Shown: positions 6,816 to 15,875, numbered from the stretch's first letter. The stretch: DNA of 30,922 bases from Colimorpha sp045598945 (GCA_045598945.1 JAZRVD010000023.1:1-30922); one strand, 5' to 3'. Program-made: numbers and translations. Notes: a model not told the origin generated them from the sequence alone.

Positions 6816-7970
6816 CTAATCCACAAATAAATCTGCTGCTATGCCGTCGGCTTGCAATAGACCTTTCGGTGTGGGTTGGTAATATCTGTTATTCTCTACT
6901 ATCAACCCGGTAGATATATATTTTTGTATCTTTTTGTCTAACGATGCTTGGTAGGGGGTGGATATCTTGTCTTTCGCTATGCCTTGAGGGGTACGCAGGG
7001 CGGTCATAATGTATTCGTTGTGTGCATCGGCTGCTGTCAGCGTTTCGCCATCGTAGTATATGCTGTGCGATGCAACACCGTTTATATACTCTGTTGTATT
7101 TGCGACGTTCCACCGCCGATGGGTACCGTCGAAGCTGTGTGCCGCTGCTCCAAAGCCCATGTAGGGGGTGCTGTCCCAGTAGCGGCTGTTGTGGCGCGAG
7201 GCGAAGCCTTTTTTGCAGTAGTTCGACACCTCGTATTGTTCAAATCCGTTGGCTGCTACCCACTGCTGTAGCATGTTGTAGTGCTGCAATGTAATATTTT
7301 CGTCGGGGGCTGATGTTATACCTTGTTGTATCTGACGATGCAGCATGGTGCCATCCTCTACCGTAAGCGCATAAGCCGACAAGTGTTTTATCGATGGATG
7401 GTGTGTTGTTAGATTGGTTAGGCTATCAAGTTCTTCTTTCCAGTCGTCGACACTCTCGCCAGGCTGTCCGTAGATGAGGTCGATGCTGATATTCTCAAAT
7501 CCGGCTTGCTCGGCGTTGTCTATGCCCTTTTCGACATCTTGGCATGTGTGGCGGCGGTTGAGAAGGTGCAGCCTGCTGTTGTCGAGACTTTGCACCCCTA
7601 TGCTTAGACGGTTGAAAAATTGAAGGCTGGCAATCTCGTGGAGATACTCTGCTGTGAGATCTTCGGGGTTACATTCTATTGTGGCTTCTTCCACTTCTTG
7701 CAAGAGGTAGTATTTGCGAAGGTGGTCTATGATTTTGCCTATTTGTTTGGGTGGCAAGATGCTTGGCGTGCCTCCTCCAAAATAGACGGTCTTTACCGAC
7801 GAGGCTTTGTCTCGTTCATTGGCTCTGAAGGCTATCTCGTGGCATAATGCCTCTACATACTCTTCGCGACCTTTTTTGGATGCGGTGGAGTAGAAGGCGC
7901 AATAGGTGCATTTCTGGTGGCAGTAGGGTATGTGGATATATATCACTGTGCTATTTGTCGGTTTTGCCAA
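6816..7970 (-). CDS. hemW: HemW-type radical SAM heme chaperone
   Basis: This 384-residue protein is HemW, often annotated as oxygen-independent coproporphyrinogen III oxidase. It is a radical SAM enzyme thought to deliver heme to respiratory proteins. Seen: the cluster-binding motif CHQKCTYC (Cys17, Cys21, Cys24) right after YIHIPY, the SAM-binding GGGTPS motif near residue 65, and a typical full length. The extra Cys two residues after the third Cys, typical of true HemN (CxxxCxxCxC), is replaced by Phe, which favours HemW over HemN. It is co-directional with meaB upstream and the two genes overlap by 20 nt (7951-7970), suggesting one transcript and translational coupling. No signal peptide; cytoplasmic. 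No oddities in the frame. Confidence 0.9.
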   Translation of the reverse strand: MAKPTNSTVIYIHIPYCHQKCTYCAFYSTASKKGREEYVEALCHEIAFRANERDKASSVKTVYFGGGTPSILPPKQIGKIIDHLRKYYLLQEVEEATIECNPEDLTAEYLHEIASLQFFNRLSIGVQSLDNSRLHLLNRRHTCQDVEKGIDNAEQAGFENISIDLIYGQPGESVDDWKEELDSLTNLTTHHPSIKHLSAYALTVEDGTMLHRQIQQGITSAPDENITLQHYNMLQQWVAANGFEQYEVSNYCKKGFASRHNSRYWDSTPYMGFGAAAHSFDGTHRRWNVANTTEYINGVASHSIYYDGETLTAADAHNEYIMTALRTPQGIAKDKISTPYQASLDKKIQKYISTGLIVENNRYYQPTPKGLLQADGIAADLFVD

Positions 7971-9066
7971 ATTGAAGGGCTACGAGGTCTTCTGCCGCCT
8001 GGTAGGCGCTGACCTTGTTGTCTAATATCTTGTTGCTTATCTCTGCTATGCGCTCCTCCATGCCTTCGGCGTTGTAGAAACGGTCGCGCAAGGTGGCTTC
8101 TATGGTCTCGTGGAGTATGCGCAGGTTCTGCTGTTGGCGCTTGTGGTAGAAATAGCCGTTCTCTTTGGTGTGTGCCACATATTGCATCACGTTGTCCCAG
8201 AGCTCTACAATGCCTTGGTGGGTGTATGCCGAGCATAAGGCCACCTTTACCTTATAGCCTGATTCGGGCAGAGGAAACAGGTTTAGTGCATTGCGATATT
8301 GTGTCGCCGCCAGTCCAGCTTTCACCTCGTCGAGTTCGCTCTTGTTGATGGCTATCATGTCGGCCATCTCCATGATGCCGCGTTTGATGCCTTGCAACTC
8401 GTCGCCTGTGTTGGCGAGTTGCAGCAGCAGGAAGAAGTCCACCATAGAGTGTGCCGCCACCTCGCTTTGTCCTACGCCTACGGTCTCTACTATCACCACG
8501 TCGAAGCCCGCCGCCTCGCATAGCACTATTATCTCGCGTGTCTTGCGTGCTACGCCGCCAAGGCTGCCTGCCGACGGCGAGGGACGGATAAAGGCTTTGG
8601 GGTCTACCGACAGCTCTTCCATTCTTGTCTTGTCGCCAAGTATGCTGCCTTTGCTGCGCTCGCTCGACGGGTCGATGGCAAGCACTGCCACTTTGTGGTT
8701 GTGCGATGTCAGGTGTTTGCCTATGGCCTCTATCATCGTGCTTTTACCGGCACCAGGCACACCTGTTATGCCAAGTCTTACCGAATTGCCAGAATAGGGC
8801 AGGCAGCGCTCTATCACCTCTTGTGCTTTTTGCTGGTGCTGGTGCAGCGAACTTTCTACAAGAGTGATGGCACGGCTAAGCAGTGTGCGGTCGCCGTTAA
8901 GTATGCCGCTTACCAGTTCATCCACGGTAGGCTCTTGTCGTTTGCGAGCTTTCATGCGCTCAAGGTAGCTGTTGTTTATCTGCTGGGGCTGTTCAATGCC
9001 TTTCTGCACGTTGAGCGCACTCTCATATTCGAAATTGCTATAAAGTTTTGCGTCGTCGTTGTTCAT
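7951..9066 (-). CDS. meaB: MeaB/ArgK-type G3E GTPase
   Basis: This 371-residue GTPase belongs to the MeaB (formerly ArgK) family. It guards and reloads the B12-dependent methylmalonyl-CoA mutase in the propionate/succinate pathway. Seen: Walker A GVPGAGKST (102-110), the LAIDPSS segment, the ETVGVGQSE switch motif and G4 as NKSE in place of the usual NKAD. A helical N-terminal arm precedes the G domain and a dimerisation tail follows, as in the family. The mutase genes are not in this window, so the partner would have to be elsewhere. A TAnnTTTG box lies about 125 nt upstream on the minus strand. The 3' end overlaps hemW. Confidence 0.9.
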   Translation of the reverse strand: MNNDDAKLYSNFEYESALNVQKGIEQPQQINNSYLERMKARKRQEPTVDELVSGILNGDRTLLSRAITLVESSLHQHQQKAQEVIERCLPYSGNSVRLGITGVPGAGKSTMIEAIGKHLTSHNHKVAVLAIDPSSERSKGSILGDKTRMEELSVDPKAFIRPSPSAGSLGGVARKTREIIVLCEAAGFDVVIVETVGVGQSEVAAHSMVDFFLLLQLANTGDELQGIKRGIMEMADMIAINKSELDEVKAGLAATQYRNALNLFPLPESGYKVKVALCSAYTHQGIVELWDNVMQYVAHTKENGYFYHKRQQQNLRILHETIEATLRDRFYNAEGMEERIAEISNKILDNKVSAYQAAEDLVALQFGKTDK

Positions 9067-9085
9067 TGTCGTTCTTTTTTAGGTC

Positions 9086-9137
9086 GTTGCAAGATTGTTG
9101 AAATGGTATTGCAACGTCGTTGAAATGATGCTGCAAC
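9086..9137. repeat. GTTGCAA/GTTGAAATG repeats in the meaB leader
   Basis: GTTGCAA (9086-9092) and TTGCAAC (9109-9115) are inverted copies, and GTTGAAATG occurs at 9097-9105 and again at 9119-9127. They lie between the meaB start and its putative promoter. This could be a regulator site or an mRNA leader hairpin. Confidence 0.3.
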
Positions 9138-9189
9138 AGTAATTAGCCGGAGTGGCAAGCCACAGGCTATCGTCGCAACATGCATTTTG

Positions 9190-9226
9190 CAAAAATACTG
9201 CTTTCTTTTGTAATAGTAGCTATCAA
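9190..9226 (-). promoter_or_regulatory. Putative promoter of meaB-hemW
   Basis: On the minus strand TATTTTTG (plus coordinates 9190-9197) matches TAnnTTTG. A weak TTGA (9223-9226) lies 25 nt further upstream, outside ideal spacing, so the -33 box is poor. Confidence 0.4.
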
Positions 9227-9315
9227 TATGCTATCGTTGGCGTATAATGCGAAACAATATGGTATGCTGTAGATGTGCAAGTCGATGAGTTATGATGGAA
9301 AAGTAAATTTTTTTG

Positions 9316-9323
9316 TAATTTTG
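9316..9323 (+). promoter_or_regulatory. -7 promoter box of the AAA-ATPase/nuclease gene
   Basis: TAATTTTG fits TAnnTTTG, 43 nt before the ATG at 9367. The -33 region (about 9293-9298, TGATGG) is weak. Confidence 0.4.
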
Positions 9324-9366
9324 CATTGCTGTTTGTTAATCATCTTTAGACTATTGTAATAGAAAT

Positions 9367-10980
9367 ATGGGCGTATATATAAATAAGGGTAATGCTGGCT
9401 TTGCAAAGTATGTCGGTGGCGAATACGTTGACAAGACAGGCATGATTGCATATATCAATTCAACGCTTGGCAGTGCAAATATGCTAACTTGTGTAACGCG
9501 TCCGCGTCGTTTTGGCAAGTCGGTGGCAGCTAATATGTTGTGTGCCTATTACGACAAATCGTGCGACTCTTCGCCCATGTTTGACGGACTTGCCATTGCA
9601 AAGGATGTTTCATATAGGGAATATCTTAACAAGTATCCGGTAATATATATTGATATCACAGATTTTACTACACAACAAGAAGGTCGGCGAGATGTCGTGA
9701 GCGACATTCAAGACAAGGTTATTGATGATATAAAGAAAGCATATCCTGACATAGAATGTGTTTCTGGCTTTGATTTGATGGATTTTTTGATAGAAATTCA
9801 TGCCCATACAGGTGAGAAGTTCATTATGATAATAGACGAATGGGATGCTGTGTGTCGCGATTTCTTAACTCAGTCAGAATTAGTGAATAGATATATCAAT
9901 TTTTTGAGAAGGCTGTTTAAGGGTGGAAACACATCAACCGTCTTTGCCGGCGTTTATATGACAGGTATTCTGCCAATAAAGAAATATGGCACACAGTCGG
10001 CATTGAATGATTTTTGTGAATATTCCATGACCATGCCAGGCGCCATGGGTGGCTTTCTTGGATTCAACGATGTGGATGTAATGCTGCTCGCTAAAAAGCA
10101 TGGAATGGATTTTGCTGAGTTAAAACGTTGGTATGATGGATACGAGGTAGATTGTTTTGACTGGACGAAAAGCAATTCGCAAGTCGAAAAAATATCTATT
10201 TATAATCCCAATTCAGTGATGACGGCAATAAGAGGACGTCGGTGTGATAATTATTGGGCACAGACGGAAGCCTTTGATGCCTTGCAGCGATATATTGATA
10301 ATGATTTTAATGGCGTGAAAGAGACACTGGAACGGTTGGTTACAGGCAATTCGGTTAGGATTAACGTCTTACGCTTTGGCAATGATATGAATTGTATAAG
10401 CGACAACGAAGAACTCTTTACGTTGTTAATACATTTTGGCTATTTGAGCTACAATCCTGATCTTAAATGTGCGGTGCTTCCAAATCAGGAGATATGCGAG
10501 GAGTTTGTAGAGGCATTGCGAGGTAGCAAAAGCCATAAGGAATTGTCAGAGCTTGTGCTCAGGTCTGACAGTCTGCTTGAGGCGTTGTGGGTTGAGAATG
10601 AGGTTGCTGTGGCTGAAGGTATAGAGTATATACATAACCATAAAGTAGCCCCAAATTTCTATAACAACGAGCAGGCGTTGCGTTCTGTTATCCGTATGGC
10701 TTTTATTGGCGCTATCGACTATTATATTGAGATACAAGAGCTGCCTACAGGCAAGGGCTATGCCGACATAATATTTATACCGCGACGCAATGCACACAAG
10801 CCTGTCTTGGTTGTTGAACTGAAATGGAATGAAACCGCTTGTACTGCTGTCGATCAAATTAGACAAAGGGATTATCCGGAGATTCTAAAACCTTTATCAG
10901 GGTCTATGTTGCTTGTAGGTATCGGTTACGATAAGGAGACCAAGAAGCATTGCTGTAAGATAGAAAGAGTTTCCAAATAG
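9367..10980 (+). CDS. AAA-ATPase-like protein with PD-(D/E)XK nuclease domain
   Basis: This 537-residue protein belongs to the large family pairing an AAA-ATPase-like domain (PF09820 type) with a C-terminal PD-(D/E)XK nuclease-like domain (DUF1703 type), abundant in Bacteroidales. Seen: YVDKTGMI near residue 20, the variant Walker A RPRRFGKS (45-52), Walker B IIDEWD (155-160), and a C-terminal core with Asp467 (YADII) and E484-L-K486 (VVELKW), then Gln/Arg-rich QIRQRDY. The catalytic D...ExK triad is present, so the nuclease may be active. Biological role is unsettled; mobile, defensive and toxin roles have been proposed. It stands alone on its promoter, 57 nt before the caspase operon in the same direction. 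No signal peptide. Confidence 0.85.
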   Translation: MGVYINKGNAGFAKYVGGEYVDKTGMIAYINSTLGSANMLTCVTRPRRFGKSVAANMLCAYYDKSCDSSPMFDGLAIAKDVSYREYLNKYPVIYIDITDFTTQQEGRRDVVSDIQDKVIDDIKKAYPDIECVSGFDLMDFLIEIHAHTGEKFIMIIDEWDAVCRDFLTQSELVNRYINFLRRLFKGGNTSTVFAGVYMTGILPIKKYGTQSALNDFCEYSMTMPGAMGGFLGFNDVDVMLLAKKHGMDFAELKRWYDGYEVDCFDWTKSNSQVEKISIYNPNSVMTAIRGRRCDNYWAQTEAFDALQRYIDNDFNGVKETLERLVTGNSVRINVLRFGNDMNCISDNEELFTLLIHFGYLSYNPDLKCAVLPNQEICEEFVEALRGSKSHKELSELVLRSDSLLEALWVENEVAVAEGIEYIHNHKVAPNFYNNEQALRSVIRMAFIGAIDYYIEIQELPTGKGYADIIFIPRRNAHKPVLVVELKWNETACTAVDQIRQRDYPEILKPLSGSMLLVGIGYDKETKKHCCKIERVSK

Positions 10981-11037
10981 CAGATTTTGAGTTTTTTTTA
11001 TGTGAGATGATTCTTGTTTAGACAAGTGAAATTTAGG

Positions 11038-11931
11038 ATGATGAAAAAGTTTGGCATTCTTTTCTTGTTGCTTGTATATGCTGTGATGTTTCTGCCAGCG
11101 CAGACACGTCGGGCTCTTGTTATTGGCTTGGGCGAGCAACAAGATGCGGCGTGGGACAAGATACACGGCGACAACGACGTGCCATATATGGTGGAGATGC
11201 TCAAAGCGGCGAGGTATAAGTCAGAAAATATCACTACTCTTGTCAACAAGCAGGCTACCAAGCGTGCCATTGTCGATGCTTTGGAAGATCTCGCAGAGCA
11301 ATCCGAACAAGGCGATATAGTGTATGTGCATTTTTCTGGCCATGGACAGCAGATGATGGACGTGCATAATGATGAGAAAGACGGTCTCGACGAGTGTTGG
11401 ATACCTTACGACGCTTATCGCAAGCCGTGCGACAAGGATAGGGGCGAGAAGCATTTGACGGACGATGAGGTGAATTACTATTTGAATGTTATTCGCGACA
11501 AGGTGGGCGACAATGGCAAGATACTGGTGGTGATTGACGCATGTCATAGTGGTGATGCCACACGTGGTGGTGATGACGAGGTGGTGCGTGGCGTAAAAGA
11601 TGTGTTTAAGGCCGTAAAGTCATATATTTTGAGCTACGGCAAAAAGAATGATATGACGCATATCAATCCAAACGCAGTAGAAAACAGGGAACGGTGGATA
11701 ACGCTTAGCGCTTGCAAGAGCGACCAGGTAAATACAGAAATGAGAAAACCGCTGGTGGGCAAGCTGACCTATGCCATATATCTGACGGTCAAGGAGGGCG
11801 CTATTGCTGACAATGAGGAATTTTATAAAAAGATAAAGAAATTTGTCAACGCTAATAGTTTTATTCGTTTGCAACAGCCGGTGATGACGGGTGAGATACA
11901 TAAATATAGGATTGCAGATATACTACAATAA
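11038..11931 (+). CDS. Secreted caspase-family (C14) protease
   Basis: This 297-residue protein from the ATG at 11038 (a TTG 24 nt upstream is also in frame) starts with a signal peptide of about 21 residues ending near LPAQ, so it acts outside the cytoplasm. The caspase p20 fold shows the entry strand RALVIGLG, the catalytic His in HFSGHGQQ (His102) and the catalytic Cys in VIDACHSGD (Cys169). Prokaryotic caspases (metacaspase/orthocaspase group) cut after basic residues, and the acidic residues around the site here are compatible with that. It is the first gene of a four-gene run: its TAA is followed immediately by the ATG of the sigma factor (zero gap). The context suggests a protease that feeds into control of that sigma factor. 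Confidence 0.88.
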   Translation: MMKKFGILFLLLVYAVMFLPAQTRRALVIGLGEQQDAAWDKIHGDNDVPYMVEMLKAARYKSENITTLVNKQATKRAIVDALEDLAEQSEQGDIVYVHFSGHGQQMMDVHNDEKDGLDECWIPYDAYRKPCDKDRGEKHLTDDEVNYYLNVIRDKVGDNGKILVVIDACHSGDATRGGDDEVVRGVKDVFKAVKSYILSYGKKNDMTHINPNAVENRERWITLSACKSDQVNTEMRKPLVGKLTYAIYLTVKEGAIADNEEFYKKIKKFVNANSFIRLQQPVMTGEIHKYRIADILQ

Positions 11932-12579
11932 ATGCAGTTTCAGGAAGATATAAAAGCAAGAGAGGCACGCCTTGTAAGTGGCGTGATAAGAAAAGACAGT
12001 ACGACGCAATATGAACTGTACGAGTATTGCGCAGAATATTTTTGGTCTAACTACATGGGTGTCTTCGTTGTAGATAGTGAGGCGGCTGCGGACATATTGC
12101 AAGAGACCTTTGTCGCCTTCTGGATGAGTGTGAAGAATGGTAGGATATCTGTCGATAATGGTGTGGTGATAGGCAGGGACGGCGATGCGTTGAAATGTAG
12201 TATTCGTACATATTTTATGGGTGTGGCACGTTATAAGTACTTTGAATGGATGCGCAAGCGTCCTGTTTATGTTGTTACAGAAACGGATTTGGGACATGCT
12301 ATAGATAAGAATGGCAACGATATGGAGGATGATAGCCTGCTGTATGGCTCTTTTGAGGAGGTGAAGAAAGATATAATAGCAGATGCCTTGTCATCTATGT
12401 CGCCACAGTGTTGTGAGATACTTACCAAGTTTTATCACGAAGAAAAGAAGTTAGACGAGATAATGAACGAACTGTCTGCTTACGCGTCTTACGATGCTCT
12501 CAAGACCAGAAAACATAAATGTGTGGAGACGCTGCGTCGGGCGGTAAATGAAAAATATCAGCAATATTTGAAACAGTAA
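11932..12579 (+). CDS. ECF-type sigma-70 factor
   Basis: This 215-residue protein resembles extracytoplasmic-function sigma factors, which direct RNA polymerase to a small stress regulon. Region 2 is visible as ADILQETFVAFW (about 53-64), the usual DIxQExFxxxW pattern. The C-terminal third (about 145-205) has a region 4-like helix-turn-helix (LSSMSPQCCEILTKFYHEEK then a recognition helix near YDALKTRKHKC). The linker carries an insertion of about 25 residues compared with compact ECF factors. It starts directly at the caspase stop codon and is followed after 6 nt by the putative anti-sigma gene, the usual sigma/anti-sigma order. The regulon is unknown; it may include this operon. Confidence 0.85.
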   Translation: MQFQEDIKAREARLVSGVIRKDSTTQYELYEYCAEYFWSNYMGVFVVDSEAAADILQETFVAFWMSVKNGRISVDNGVVIGRDGDALKCSIRTYFMGVARYKYFEWMRKRPVYVVTETDLGHAIDKNGNDMEDDSLLYGSFEEVKKDIIADALSSMSPQCCEILTKFYHEEKKLDEIMNELSAYASYDALKTRKHKCVETLRRAVNEKYQQYLKQ

Positions 12580-12585
12580 TAGATT

Positions 12586-13044
12586 ATGGACAATAGCAAG
12601 GATTTTCAAGATAGGGTAGACGACTATCTGTTGGGCAGAATGAATGATGCCGATAAAGAGGCTTTCTTGCATGAGGTGGCGCAGGATGAGGATAAGAAAG
12701 AACAGCTGGAGTTTACAAGGAGCATGAAGGAGGCCATAGATAATCGTGCAGAGGCTGAGGAGGCGTTGGAGCAGTGCAGGCGGCGTTATGATGCAGAACA
12801 TGGCAGCACTGCTTCGTTAAATGACGGGATGGCAAAAGATGATAGGAGACTTAGGCGGAAGCGATGGCTATGGACTGCAAGTGTGGCGGCGGTATTGTGT
12901 ATAGGCTTTTTTTCTATCAAGCCGTTGATACACATACCGACGGAAACGGAGCGTGGTGGAGAAGAAATTTTTGACGATACAACAAATGTAGATACTGTGC
13001 AACATGTTACGGTAGAAATAAAAAAGCAAGGAGGTGGCAGATGA
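12586..13044 (+). CDS. Putative transmembrane anti-sigma factor
   Basis: This 152-residue single-pass protein has a cytoplasmic part at 1-93, one transmembrane helix at about 94-111 and a periplasmic tail of about 40 residues (112-152). The N-terminus (FQDRVDDYLLGRMNDADKEA) matches the pattern of Bacteroidota anti-sigma factors, with a 'yl.g.m...e...fe' helix and no zinc-binding HxxxCxxC. Gene order (right after the sigma gene, 6 nt) supports the call. The stop overlaps the start of the TPR-CHAT gene by 4 nt (ATGA), which suggests translational coupling. The tail is rich in Asp, Glu and Thr with a few Lys/Arg and is the part exposed to the two secreted proteases of the operon. That the tail is their substrate is an inference. 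Confidence 0.75.
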   Translation: MDNSKDFQDRVDDYLLGRMNDADKEAFLHEVAQDEDKKEQLEFTRSMKEAIDNRAEAEEALEQCRRRYDAEHGSTASLNDGMAKDDRRLRRKRWLWTASVAAVLCIGFFSIKPLIHIPTETERGGEEIFDDTTNVDTVQHVTVEIKKQGGGR

Positions 13045-15821
13045 ATAGGTTAGGTATGGCGTTGGCGTTTATAATGGTGGCATGCATGACGATGCAGGCT
13101 CAGGCGCAAACAGAGACTGACGTAGACAATGCTATAAATCAGGCGCAGACATATAATCTTGAAGGCTCGAAATGTTACTATGCTCAAAAGTACGACGAGG
13201 CGCTGGCACTGTTCGACAAGGCGTTGTCAGTGTATAGGAAACTGGGCATGTACGACGGGGAGTGTAATGTGTGTTGTAAGATGGCCGAGATTAAACAAGA
13301 ACTTTGCGAGTACGACGAATCCAAGCGACTTTTCTCTATGGCGCTGGCGTTGGCTGTCAAGGGGGGCGACGCTTCCAAACAACTTGAGATATTGAATGAG
13401 ATGTGGTCGTTAGGCACGGTCACCGAGGATATTGAGTTGGCTCATGCGGCTTCGCTCGCCATCGATTCGTTGATAGATGTGTCTGCCGACGACGAGATGC
13501 GGCTTGCCTACTATGTGCAGAAGGGTAAGCGAGCCAAGCAAGAGCAACAGTATAAGCTGGCTGAGAAATGGTTGATGAAGTGTATTGAGATGGTGGAGGC
13601 GGAACAAAGTCCGTTAGTGGCGTATAAATATCATGTATACTCGACACTGTGCGACATGTATAGAGATGCAGGTCAATATGACGATGCTATAATATACGGA
13701 CAGAAGGCTAAAACAGAGTATCATGCAAAATATCCGCCAGACGATGAAGGCTATTATTTCCAGTATAGCAGTCTGGCTGAAGCGTATAGGCGTAAAGGCG
13801 ACAGAGACAGCTGTATGCTATATGTCGACTCTGTGTTCTTTGCAGAGGGCAGGGTAGACGAGCCTGCTATGTTATGCCATATATATCTGCTGCGTGCTCG
13901 TTGTCATAGTGCTTTTAAGGAGTACGAAGACGCTCTTGCCGACTACAAAAAGGCCGATGAGATACTTGCCGCCAGCTACCCTCAGTCCAACAGCACCAGG
14001 GTGTCGATACTCGCCCTGCTGGGTGGCATGGAATATCGTCTGGGCCATTACATGGCTTCGGAACAGTACTATAGGCAGTATGCACTGTATACTAAGCAGC
14101 AGTATGGCGAGCGTAGCTTGAGGTATCTTAATGCCTTGATAATCCAAGCCAATGCAGAAGGCTATGCAGGTCATCTTGACGAAGGCTGCGGCCATTATAT
14201 CGCGGCGACCAATATGCTAAAGACTATGATGAAAGAGAGTATACCGTATATGAGTGCCGAAGAGCGCGAGAGCTACTGGGACGAGGTGTCTACCCTGTTT
14301 ACCTCTATGACGCCTTATGCTCTTAAGGCAGAACGTACCAACACAGCTTTTATCACAAGCTGTTACGATGCCCTTGTGATGTCCAAGTCTTTCTTGCTCG
14401 AGACGGAAAAAACGTTGTTTGGCGTGGTAAAGAAAGAAGGTACTGCCGAGGATATGCGCAACTATATGAAACTCTCTCTTTTGAAAAATCAGATACAAAA
14501 GTTAGAAAAGGACTATGCCAACAATGCCGACAGTATAATGGCATTGTCGCAACAAGCCGATAGGCTGTCGTTGCTATTGGCAGAACGTTGTCGAGGTTAT
14601 GCCGATGTCGTCGACTTTATGAATATAGATTATGAGACGGTAAGGCACTCGTTGAAGAAAGGCGAGGTGCTGGTGGATTTTACCGATTTTGTCTCAGTGT
14701 CGGAGGGCAGAAAATATGTGGCTTATGTTATAAGCAAAGATGGCAAATACCCTGTGGTGAAGCATCTATTTGCTGAAAGTCAGATGGATTCGCTGGCTCT
14801 GGCTCGTCTCGACATGTATTATGACCAGGACTATGCCCCTGAGGTGCTGAAACTTTTGTGGGAGCCATTGAAGGATTGTATTCCCGATGGTGCAACGGTG
14901 TACTATGTGCCGTCGCAGATGCTCTTTCAGGTCTCGTTAGAGTCGTTGCCCATGTCCGATGGTACGCTTCTTGGAGACAGGTACAACTTTGTGCGACTCT
15001 CTTCTGCCCGCGAATTAGTGAAGAAACACGACAACGTTCTCTCTGCCAAGCCCAAGACCGCAGTGCTGTATGGTGGTTTGCAGTACGATATGGATGCGTC
15101 GGCGATGTCCGAACAAGCCAAGCGATACGATGTGCCAGAGATGTTGGTGATGCGTGGCGACATGGTGCGTGGCGACTCAACCTTTTGCTATCTGCCAGGC
15201 ACGTTGCGCGAGGTTGAAGAAATACATAAAACACTCACAGCAAATAAGTGGCACACCACGGAACGTATATGCAATGAGGGAACGGAAGAGTCCTTCCTAT
15301 GCTTGCATGGCAATGCTCCACAGGTGCTGCACATAGCCACGCATGGTTTCTATTACACCCCTGTCGGTGCCGAAAATGTAGACTACCTCAAAGGCTATTC
15401 CGATGCAATGTCCTTGTCGGGTATCGTGTTGTCGGGCGGTAATGCCGCATGGCGTGGCAAGACGTTGCCAGACAACGTAATGGATGGTATACTAACTGCT
15501 GCCGACATTGCTCGCCTCGACCTTGAAGGCACCGAGCTTGTGGTGCTGTCTGCCTGTCAGACAGGGCAGGGTAGGGCAACGTCGGAGGGACTCTACGGTC
15601 TGCAACGCGCCTTCAAGAAGGCCGGCGTGGAAACAATGCTTATAACCCTGTGGAACGTTAGCGACAAGGTGGCTACAGAGTTTATGACCACTTTCTACAA
15701 TCAGCTTTCATCTAAGCAATGTCGTTGGGACAAACGTAAGGCATATCATCGAACGATGGCTATTATAAGAGAAAGGTATCCCGACCCGTTCGATTGGGCT
15801 GCTTTCATGATGCTGGACTAA
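13041..15821 (+). CDS. Secreted TPR-CHAT protease
   Basis: This 926-residue protein has a signal peptide (about 1-23, ending QAQAQ), a long tetratricopeptide-repeat solenoid (about 30-400; first repeat YNLEGSKCYYAQKYDEALALF), a helical linker and a C-terminal CHAT domain (about 640-926). CHAT is a caspase-like peptidase family: the His lies in HIATHGF (His768) and the Cys in VLSACQTGQG (Cys839), followed by the family's GVETMLITLWNV strand. Family knowledge: TPR-CHAT proteins include Csx29 of Craspase and partners of bacterial gasdermins. Here the signal peptide places it in the periplasm. It closes the caspase/sigma/anti-sigma operon, overlapping the anti-sigma gene by 4 nt, and an intrinsic terminator follows by 24 nt. 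The TPR part likely senses a ligand or protein. Confidence 0.9.
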   Translation: MNRLGMALAFIMVACMTMQAQAQTETDVDNAINQAQTYNLEGSKCYYAQKYDEALALFDKALSVYRKLGMYDGECNVCCKMAEIKQELCEYDESKRLFSMALALAVKGGDASKQLEILNEMWSLGTVTEDIELAHAASLAIDSLIDVSADDEMRLAYYVQKGKRAKQEQQYKLAEKWLMKCIEMVEAEQSPLVAYKYHVYSTLCDMYRDAGQYDDAIIYGQKAKTEYHAKYPPDDEGYYFQYSSLAEAYRRKGDRDSCMLYVDSVFFAEGRVDEPAMLCHIYLLRARCHSAFKEYEDALADYKKADEILAASYPQSNSTRVSILALLGGMEYRLGHYMASEQYYRQYALYTKQQYGERSLRYLNALIIQANAEGYAGHLDEGCGHYIAATNMLKTMMKESIPYMSAEERESYWDEVSTLFTSMTPYALKAERTNTAFITSCYDALVMSKSFLLETEKTLFGVVKKEGTAEDMRNYMKLSLLKNQIQKLEKDYANNADSIMALSQQADRLSLLLAERCRGYADVVDFMNIDYETVRHSLKKGEVLVDFTDFVSVSEGRKYVAYVISKDGKYPVVKHLFAESQMDSLALARLDMYYDQDYAPEVLKLLWEPLKDCIPDGATVYYVPSQMLFQVSLESLPMSDGTLLGDRYNFVRLSSARELVKKHDNVLSAKPKTAVLYGGLQYDMDASAMSEQAKRYDVPEMLVMRGDMVRGDSTFCYLPGTLREVEEIHKTLTANKWHTTERICNEGTEESFLCLHGNAPQVLHIATHGFYYTPVGAENVDYLKGYSDAMSLSGIVLSGGNAAWRGKTLPDNVMDGILTAADIARLDLEGTELVVLSACQTGQGRATSEGLYGLQRAFKKAGVETMLITLWNVSDKVATEFMTTFYNQLSSKQCRWDKRKAYHRTMAIIRERYPDPFDWAAFMMLD

Positions 15822-15845
15822 TATCGCTAATGTATGCTATTCTCA

Positions 15846-15875
15846 ATCCAAACAATTTTGTTTGGATTTTTTTTT
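15846..15875 (+). terminator. Intrinsic terminator of the caspase-CHAT operon
   Basis: ATCCAAAC (15846-15853) and GTTTGGAT (15860-15867) form a perfect 8-bp stem with a 6-nt loop, followed by eight T. It lies 24 nt after the CHAT stop codon. Confidence 0.9.

Noticed and set aside
8291..9123. Plus-strand open frames opposite meaB
   Set aside because: meaB carries full GTPase motifs on the minus strand; these are shadows.
11014..11037. TTG start for the caspase
   Set aside because: It would put eight charged residues before the signal peptide; the ATG at 11038 gives a normal signal sequence.
11038..15821. Type III-E CRISPR (Craspase) locus
   Set aside because: No gRAMP effector, Cas1/Cas2 or repeat array is present, and both proteases carry signal peptides; only the protease/anti-sigma/sigma logic is similar.
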